From an uncultured Actinomycetospora sp. (lineage in GTDB: Bacteria; Actinomycetota; Actinomycetes; Mycobacteriales; Pseudonocardiaceae), in contig CADCTH010000381.1 in the NCBI GenBank assembly GCA_902805495.1, positions 1 through 5,154 on the forward strand: a DNA stretch of 5,154 nt, in the 5' to 3' direction. The position numbers and the translations under genes were made by a program. Positions 1-3,508 of the stretch are shown here, piece by piece. The notes beneath the pieces are model-generated. The model saw only the letters and a program-made list of their open reading frames with translations, was not told the DNA's origin and made no database searches. Every line of letters begins with the position of its first letter. The stretch's first letter is position 1.

Positions 1-177
1 GTCGAGCTCGGCGATGGCGCGCGGGGTCAGCCCGTCGCCGCACGCCTTGTCGCGCGGGAAGACCGCGGCGTCGGCGAGCAGGACGTCGTGGCCGGCGTCG
101 GCGGCCCACGCCGCGGCGGCCGACCCGGCGGGGCCGGCGCCCACGACGAGGACGTCGGTGCGGGTCGGGGTGGTCAC
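1..177 (-). CDS. Geranylgeranyl-reductase-family FAD-dependent oxidoreductase (MenJ-like), N-terminal part
   Basis: The minus strand gives 59 codons from a GTG at 177-175 that run off the left edge, so the C-terminal part is missing. Visible are an N-terminal Rossmann strand and dinucleotide-binding motif (VLVVGAGPAGSAAAA, residues 9-23), which binds the ADP part of FAD, and the family signature around residues 42-54 (FPRDKACGDGLTP). In this family the second motif marks geranylgeranyl/menaquinone reductases, such as mycobacterial MenJ, which saturates one isoprene unit of the menaquinone tail at the membrane. The substrate here cannot be decided from 59 residues; other FAD reductases of the family remain possible. 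The GTG is chosen because the Rossmann strand then starts about 8 residues in, as is usual, although only a poorly spaced GGGGA precedes it. An in-frame ATG at 237-235 would add 20 residues. The gene is transcribed divergently from truB. Confidence 0.85.
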   Translation of the reverse strand, partial: MTTPTRTDVLVVGAGPAGSAAAAWAADAGHDVLLADAAVFPRDKACGDGLTPRAIAELD

Positions 178-235
178 GTCCCCAGGATGCCTGCTCCGGG
201 CCCGGGCGGCCGGGTCACGAGCTGTGGCGACGGGC
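178..235. promoter_or_regulatory. Short divergent intergenic region between the oxidoreductase and truB
   Basis: These 58 bases separate two divergently transcribed genes and should hold, or overlap, both promoters. On the minus strand a CATCCT hexamer lies 6 nt before the GTG of the oxidoreductase. This resembles the -10 spacing of leaderless actinobacterial genes but lacks the first T of the consensus. On the plus strand a CATGAT (235-240) lies 7 nt before a GTG at 248, again a poor -10 match. No -35 box is convincing on either strand. The role is inferred from gene orientation only. Confidence 0.3.
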
Positions 236-1192
236 ATGATGCCCGCCGTGTCCGGTCAGGGTCGCCAGGGTCGACAGCAGCGTGAGCGGCGGGAGCCCCC
301 GCCGCCGGGGCTGCTGGTGGTGGACAAGCCCGCCGGGTGGACGTCGCACGACGTCGTCGGGCGGGCACGGCGCCTGGTGGGCACGCGCAAGGTCGGGCAC
401 GCCGGCACGCTCGACCCGATGGCCACCGGGGTGCTGGTGCTCGGGGTCGAGCGGGCGACGAAGCTGCTCGGGCACCTCGCGCTCGACACCAAGACCTACC
501 TCGCCACCATCCGCCTCGGGCTCGCCACCAGCACCGACGACGCCGAGGGCGAGCCGCTCGGCGAGCCGGGCGACACCGCCCACCTCGAGCCGGACGCGAT
601 CGCCGCCGGCGTCACGGCGCTCACCGGCGAGATCGCGCAGGTCCCGAGCAGCGTCTCGGCGATCAAGGTCGACGGCCGCCGCGCCTACGAGCGCGCCCGG
701 GCGGGGGAGGAGGTCCGGCTCGAGGCCCGGCCGGTGACCGTCGGGCGCTTCGACGTCCTCGCCACCCGTGACGAGGGCCCGTACCGCGACCTCGACGTCC
801 TCGTCGACTGCTCGTCGGGCACCTACGTGCGGGCCCTGGCGCGCGACCTCGGCGCCGCGCTCGGCGTCGGCGGGCACCTCACGGCGCTGCGGCGCACGCG
901 GGTCGGGCCGTTCACGCTGGCCCACGCCCGCACGGTCGAGGCCCTCGCCGCCGAGGAGGAGGCGCACGGGCGGGCGGCGCTGTCGCTGGACCTCGACGAC
1001 GCCGTCGCCACCGCGTTCCCGCGCCGTGACGCCGACGCCGAGGAGGTCGCCGCGCTGTCCCACGGCCGCCCGCTGGCCGCTGCGGGCACCGGGGGCACCG
1101 TGGGCGTCTTCGGGCCCGACGGGCACGTGGTGGGGCTCGTCGCCGACGACCGCGGGGCCGCCCGCCCCGTGCTCGTCCTCGCGCCCGCCTGA
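236..1192 (+). CDS. truB: tRNA pseudouridine(55) synthase TruB
   Basis: TruB isomerises U55 to pseudouridine in the T-loop of most tRNAs. From ATG 236 the protein has 318 residues, close to actinobacterial homologues. Residues 25-41 carry the opening family motif (LLVVDKPAGWTSHDVV). Residues 54-65 hold the catalytic motif GHAGTLDPMATG with the nucleophilic aspartate D60. Y88 (in KTYLATIRLG) matches the conserved active-site tyrosine. QVPSSVSAIKVDG and SGTYVR (194-199) followed by DLG complete the TruB core, and a C-terminal PUA-like segment ends in LVLAPA. The first 24 residues are Gln/Arg/Pro-rich and not conserved, so the start is uncertain: ATG 236, ATG 239, GTG 224 and GTG 248 are all in frame and none has a good Shine-Dalgarno sequence. 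The reading frame is open back to ATG 14, but that would overlap the divergent oxidoreductase. ribF follows 65 nt downstream on the same strand. Confidence 0.95.
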   Translation: MMPAVSGQGRQGRQQRERREPPPPGLLVVDKPAGWTSHDVVGRARRLVGTRKVGHAGTLDPMATGVLVLGVERATKLLGHLALDTKTYLATIRLGLATSTDDAEGEPLGEPGDTAHLEPDAIAAGVTALTGEIAQVPSSVSAIKVDGRRAYERARAGEEVRLEARPVTVGRFDVLATRDEGPYRDLDVLVDCSSGTYVRALARDLGAALGVGGHLTALRRTRVGPFTLAHARTVEALAAEEEAHGRAALSLDLDDAVATAFPRRDADAEEVAALSHGRPLAAAGTGGTVGVFGPDGHVVGLVADDRGAARPVLVLAPA

Positions 1193-1222
1193 TCGCGCCC
1201 GCCTGATCACGCCCGCCTGATC
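1181..1222. repeat. Three tandem 14-bp direct repeats spanning the truB stop codon
   Basis: Copies at 1181-1194 and 1195-1208 are identical (GCGCCCGCCTGATC); the copy at 1209-1222 differs only in its first base (A for G). Each unit contains one TGA. Because 14 is not a multiple of 3, the three TGAs (1190, 1204, 1218) fall in the three different plus-strand frames. The first encodes the truB ending Ala-Pro-Ala-stop. The array lies directly upstream of the ribF promoter. It looks like replication-slippage duplication; whether it has a function is unknown. Confidence 0.9.
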
Positions 1223-1245
1223 AGCAGGGCCGGGGTCACCGCCCG

Positions 1246-1257
1246 TAGGCTCGCCGC
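1246..1257 (+). promoter_or_regulatory. Probable -10 element of a leaderless ribF promoter
   Basis: TAGGCT (1246-1251) fits the actinobacterial -10 pattern TANNNT and ends 6 nt before the GTG of ribF. At this spacing transcription would begin at or very near the G of the start codon, giving an mRNA without a 5' leader. This agrees with the absence of any Shine-Dalgarno sequence upstream of the GTG. No convincing -35 hexamer is seen 16-18 nt upstream, which is common for such promoters. Leaderless transcripts are well known in actinobacteria; its use here is inferred. Confidence 0.6.
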
Positions 1258-2208
1258 GTGCAACGCTGGCGGGGACTCGACGGGGTGCCGTCGGGCTGGG
1301 GTCGGTGCGTCGTGACGATCGGCGTGTTCGACGGCGTCCACCGCGGTCACCAGCAGCTGATCGCCCGGGCGGTCGCGCACGGCCGCGAGCTCGGGCTGCC
1401 GACGGTGCTCATCACCTTCGACCCGCATCCGGCGTCGGTGCTGCGCCCGGGCACGTACCCGTCGCGGCTGACGTCGCTGACGCGCCGGGCGGAACTGGTC
1501 GCCGAGCTCGGCATCGACGCCTTCTGGGTGCTGCCGTTCACCACCGACCTCGCGCGGGTGCCGCCGCAGGAGTTCGTCCACGAACTGCTCGTCGACCGCC
1601 TGCACGCGGCGATGGTGGTGGTCGGGCGCAACTTCACGTTCGGCTACCGCGCGGCGGGCGACGTCGCCGAGCTCGAGCGGCTGGGTCAGCGCTTCGGGTT
1701 CGCCGCCGAGGGCGTCGACCTCGTCACCGAGCCCTTCGGGGTGGCCGCCGGGGGCTCGACGGTCACGTTCTCGTCGACCTACGTGCGCGCCTGCATCAGC
1801 GCCGGCGACGTCCGCGCCGCGGCCGAGGCGCTGGGCCGGCCGCACCGCCTCGAGGGCGTGGTGGTGCGCGGCGACCAGCGCGGCCGCGAGCTCGGCTACC
1901 CGACCGCGAACGTCGACTGCGGCGAGCACGCCGCGATCCCCACCGACGGGGTGTACGCCTGCTGGTTCCACCACCAGGGGCGGGCGCGCCCGTCCGCGGT
2001 GTCGGTGGGCACCAACCCGACGTTCTCCGGGCGCGTGCGCACCGTCGAGGCGTTCGTCCTGGACACCGACGAGGACCTCTACGGCGCACGGGTCGCCGTC
2101 GACTTCGTCGACCGCCTGCGCGGCATGGACCGCTTCGACTCGGTCGACGAGCTGATCCACCAGATGGACCGCGACGTGGAGCGCACCCGCGAGGTCCTGG
2201 AGCTCTGA
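1258..2208 (+). CDS. ribF: Bifunctional riboflavin kinase / FAD synthetase RibF
   Basis: RibF makes FMN from riboflavin and ATP, then FAD from FMN and ATP, in the cytosol. The 316-residue protein has the usual two domains. The N-terminal FMN adenylyltransferase domain (about 1-185) carries the nucleotidyltransferase motif GVFDGVHRGH (22-31, H28 and H31), TFDPHP (53-58), NFTFG (125-129) and SSTYVR (172-177). The C-terminal flavokinase domain (about 193-316) carries GYPTANV (213-219, with the Mg-ATP-contacting T216 and N218), DGVYA (230-234), GTNPTF (251-256) and the presumed catalytic glutamate E264 in TVEAF. All key residues are present. GTG 1258 gives the typical actinobacterial N-terminus (QRWRGLD) and lies 6 nt after a good -10 hexamer, suggesting leaderless translation. 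It follows truB by 65 nt on the same strand; the separate promoter suggests at least partly independent expression. Confidence 0.96.
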   Translation: MQRWRGLDGVPSGWGRCVVTIGVFDGVHRGHQQLIARAVAHGRELGLPTVLITFDPHPASVLRPGTYPSRLTSLTRRAELVAELGIDAFWVLPFTTDLARVPPQEFVHELLVDRLHAAMVVVGRNFTFGYRAAGDVAELERLGQRFGFAAEGVDLVTEPFGVAAGGSTVTFSSTYVRACISAGDVRAAAEALGRPHRLEGVVVRGDQRGRELGYPTANVDCGEHAAIPTDGVYACWFHHQGRARPSAVSVGTNPTFSGRVRTVEAFVLDTDEDLYGARVAVDFVDRLRGMDRFDSVDELIHQMDRDVERTREVLEL

Positions 2209-2231
2209 CGACCGCCGTCCGGCGGCAGTCA
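2206..2231 (+). terminator. Stem-loop starting at the ribF stop codon, possible U-less terminator
   Basis: The outer arms TGAC (2206-2209) and GTCA (2228-2231) pair. After a 2x2 internal mismatch, the inner arms CCGCC (2212-2216) and GGCGG (2221-2225) pair around a GTCC loop. The hairpin begins within the TGA stop of ribF. No T-run follows, so it is not a classical intrinsic terminator; actinobacterial terminators often lack the U-tract, and it could equally be a 3'-end stabiliser. Confidence 0.35.
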
Positions 2232-2306
2232 CGCCGAACCGGCCCCGTCGCCGTGCCCCGGGTGCCACGATCGCCGCCGGGTGGAGATCCCGAGGTGGGA
2301 GGGTGC

Positions 2307-2774
2307 GTGGAGGCCGACGCGGTGCGGCGCAACCGGGAGCTGCAGCGCCGCTTCTACGGCGAGCCCCTGGGCGACCGGCTCCGCCGCCTGCTGGGCGCCC
2401 TCGGGGTGTCGCAGACGGTCCTCGCGGACACGCTCGGCGTCAGCCCGCCAATGCTCTCGCAGCTGATGAGCGGGCGGCGGGTGAAGATCGGCACGCCGGC
2501 GGTGTGGGGGCGGCTGGTGATGCTCGAGGAGCGGGTCGCGGGCGGGCGGGCCGCCGGTGAACGGGCCGCGGTGCTCGCCCTGCTCGCTGAGGTGCGCGCC
2601 GCCGAGCCCCGCGCCGAGGTCCCCCTCGCGCGGCGCCGCGCTCCCGACGACGACCGCTCGTGCGAGCTGCTGCGCACCGTCGCCGGACCGGACGAGCTGG
2701 CCCGGGCCGCCGACACCCTCGACGGCGGGTTCCCCTCGCTGGCGAGCCTGCTGCGCCGGGCGGCCGGACGCTGA
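2307..2774 (+). CDS. Small XRE-type helix-turn-helix DNA-binding protein, function unknown
   Basis: The 155-residue protein has one recognisable element, a lambda-repressor/XRE-type helix-turn-helix around residues 24-60. S35 and Q36 open helix 2 (VSQTVLADTLGVS), the turn is at G44-V45-S46, and PPMLSQLMSGRR (47-58) forms the recognition helix. Just before it lies a short conserved-looking segment, RNRELQRRFYGEPLGDRLRR (8-27). The rest is Ala/Arg/Glu-rich, probably helical, with no motif I can name; the C-terminus ends in FPSLASLLRRAAGR. There is no signal peptide or membrane segment. GTG 2307 is chosen because GGAGG (2298-2302) lies 4 nt upstream. It sits 98 nt after ribF and 206 nt before rpsO, in the same direction. 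I recall similar stand-alone HTH proteins in other actinobacteria, but no established role. A transcriptional regulator is the likeliest guess; its target is unknown. Confidence 0.8.
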   Translation: MEADAVRRNRELQRRFYGEPLGDRLRRLLGALGVSQTVLADTLGVSPPMLSQLMSGRRVKIGTPAVWGRLVMLEERVAGGRAAGERAAVLALLAEVRAAEPRAEVPLARRRAPDDDRSCELLRTVAGPDELARAADTLDGGFPSLASLLRRAAGR

Positions 2775-2783
2775 GCGGGCCGC

Positions 2784-2813
2784 TTACCGGGCTGTCGGGC
2801 CCGTCGGTACACT
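2784..2813 (+). promoter_or_regulatory. Probable rpsO promoter
   Basis: TACACT (2808-2813) is the best -10 hexamer in the spacer before rpsO, and TTACCG (2784-2789) is a weak -35 match 18 nt upstream. Transcription would start near 2818-2821, leaving a 5' leader of about 160 nt. The region between the boxes contains a 5-bp dyad (CGGGC 2788-2792 with GCCCG 2799-2803), which could be a protein-binding site or part of a terminator for the upstream HTH gene; that part is speculative. Confidence 0.5.
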
Positions 2814-2817
2814 CGAC

Positions 2818-2980
2818 ATCGACTCGCCTGGCTGCGGTCCGTGGTGGCCGGGCGGCGGGTGGTCCCGTCGTGGTCCGACCACGGCCCGATCCCCGCGACA
2901 CGCGACGCCCGCGACGGGCGAGGAGCCCCGAACGTCGTCGGTCGACACGGCACCGTAGAACAGACAGGAGCACCACCCCC
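2818..2980 (+). promoter_or_regulatory. Structured rpsO 5' leader, candidate S15 autoregulatory element
   Basis: Three hairpins can be drawn. Stem A pairs 2852-2859 with 2864-2871 around a TGGT loop (8 pairs, two of them G-U). Stem B pairs 2867-2873 with 2879-2885 around a TCCGA loop (7 pairs, one G-U). Stem C pairs CGCCCG (2906-2911) with CGGGCG (2915-2920). A and B share 2867-2871 and cannot form together. The ribosome-binding site AGGAG (2966-2970) lies 10 nt before the GTG of rpsO. S15 is known to repress its own mRNA in several phyla, including actinobacteria, by binding the leader. Assignment of this leader to any published fold was not tested. Confidence 0.4.
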
Positions 2981-3250
2981 GTGGCACTGACCACCGAGCA
3001 GAAGTCGGCGACGCTCTCCGAGTACGGCGTGCACGAGACCGACACCGGATCGCCCGAGGCGCAGGTGGCGCTGCTGACGCAGCGCATCGTGCGGCTCACC
3101 GAGCACCTCAAGATGCACAAGCACGACCACCACTCGCGCCGCGGGCTGCTGCTGCTGGTCGGCCGCCGCCGGCGTCTGCTCAAGTACGTCGCCTCCGTCG
3201 ACGTGGCCCGCTACCGCTCGCTCATCGAGCGGCTGGGGCTGCGTCGCTGA
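2981..3250 (+). CDS. rpsO: 30S ribosomal protein S15
   Basis: S15 is a primary binder of the central domain of 16S rRNA and takes part in an intersubunit bridge. The 89-residue product has exactly the usual family length. Diagnostic features are the N-terminal helix LTTEQKSATLSEYGVHETDTGSPEAQ read in two parts (residues 3-17 and 18-28), the RNA-binding segment HKHDHHSRRGLL (residues 46-57) and the basic LVGRRRRLLKY stretch that follows. No expected residue is missing. GTG 2981 is supported by AGGAG 10 nt upstream and by the standard N-terminus (ALTTEQK after the initiator). The gene has its own probable promoter and a leader of about 160 nt. pnp follows after 258 nt in the same direction, the conserved rpsO-pnp pair found in many bacteria. 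Confidence 0.98.
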   Translation: MALTTEQKSATLSEYGVHETDTGSPEAQVALLTQRIVRLTEHLKMHKHDHHSRRGLLLLVGRRRRLLKYVASVDVARYRSLIERLGLRR

Positions 3251-3279
3251 GAAGGCTCACCTGAACCCCGCGCACGCTC

Positions 3280-3311
3280 CGCGCCGGCCGGCCATGTCGC
3301 CGGTCGGCGCG
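3280..3311 (+). terminator. Strong stem-loop downstream of rpsO (terminator/attenuator or RNase III site)
   Basis: A 13-bp stem pairs 3280-3292 (CGCGCCGGCCGGC) with 3299-3311 (GCCGGTCGGCGCG), with a single G-U pair and a 6-nt loop (CATGTC). It starts 29 nt after the rpsO stop. No T-run follows, so it may terminate in the U-less actinobacterial manner, act as a partial terminator before pnp, or be an RNase III cleavage site. In both E. coli and Streptomyces the rpsO-pnp spacer holds a hairpin processed by RNase III. The structure is seen; the function is inferred. Confidence 0.65.
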
Positions 3312-3395
3312 TCGGCGTGCGCAGAACCGACACCAGCCCCCACCGCCACCGTCCACGAACCCGGGACGCCCGCGCGTCGGCCGGTCCTCGGTAGT

Positions 3396-3432
3396 GGCCC
3401 CCGGACACCGCGTCCGTGGGCTTCGATCGAAG
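3396..3432 (+). promoter_or_regulatory. pnp leader hairpin with adjoining 12-bp palindrome
   Basis: CGGAC (3402-3406) pairs with GTCCG (3412-3416) around ACCGC. After one C/T mismatch the stem continues with 3396-3400 against 3418-3422 (one G-U). Overlapping its 3' end is a perfect 12-bp palindrome, CTTCGATCGAAG (3421-3432). The hairpin lies about 87-113 nt before the pnp ATG. PNPase controls its own mRNA through an RNase III-cut leader duplex in E. coli, so this is a candidate counterpart. The palindrome could instead be a DNA operator. I saw no convincing pnp promoter in 3312-3500. Confidence 0.35.
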
Positions 3433-3508
3433 ACCGCTCGTCGCCAACCGCGTCACGGGGGGAGCCGTGGACGAGTCGTGGTCGGGGCCCTGCAGAGGAG
3501 AACCCCGC

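Noticed and set aside
14..235. Extension of truB back to ATG 14
   Set aside because: The added 74 residues are not TruB-like and overlap the divergent oxidoreductase, whose Rossmann and CGDGLTP motifs are clear.
215..1210. Minus-strand ORF of 331 codons antisense to truB
   Set aside because: Its Arg/Gly/Val-rich translation has no recognisable domain and mirrors the third-position GC bias of truB, which is clearly the real gene.
1207..2268. Minus-strand ORF of 353 codons antisense to ribF
   Set aside because: Low-complexity shadow of the well-supported ribF; it starts within the tandem repeats and has no motif or plausible ribosome-binding site.
1305..2306. Long plus-strand frame running through ribF into the HTH gene
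   Set aside because: The part before 2307 is a +2 shadow of ribF with Arg/Ala-rich nonsense sequence; only the part from GTG 2307 has a ribosome-binding site and a domain, so it is not a fusion.
2841..2990. Possible upstream ORF (GTG 2841, 49 codons) overlapping the rpsO start
   Set aside because: No ribosome-binding site, no recognisable product, and open frames of this size are expected by chance at this GC content.
3312..3500. Search for a pnp promoter
   Set aside because: TAGTGG (3392-3397) and similar hexamers do not fit TANNNT with a -35 at a proper distance; pnp may depend on readthrough from rpsO or on a promoter I cannot recognise.
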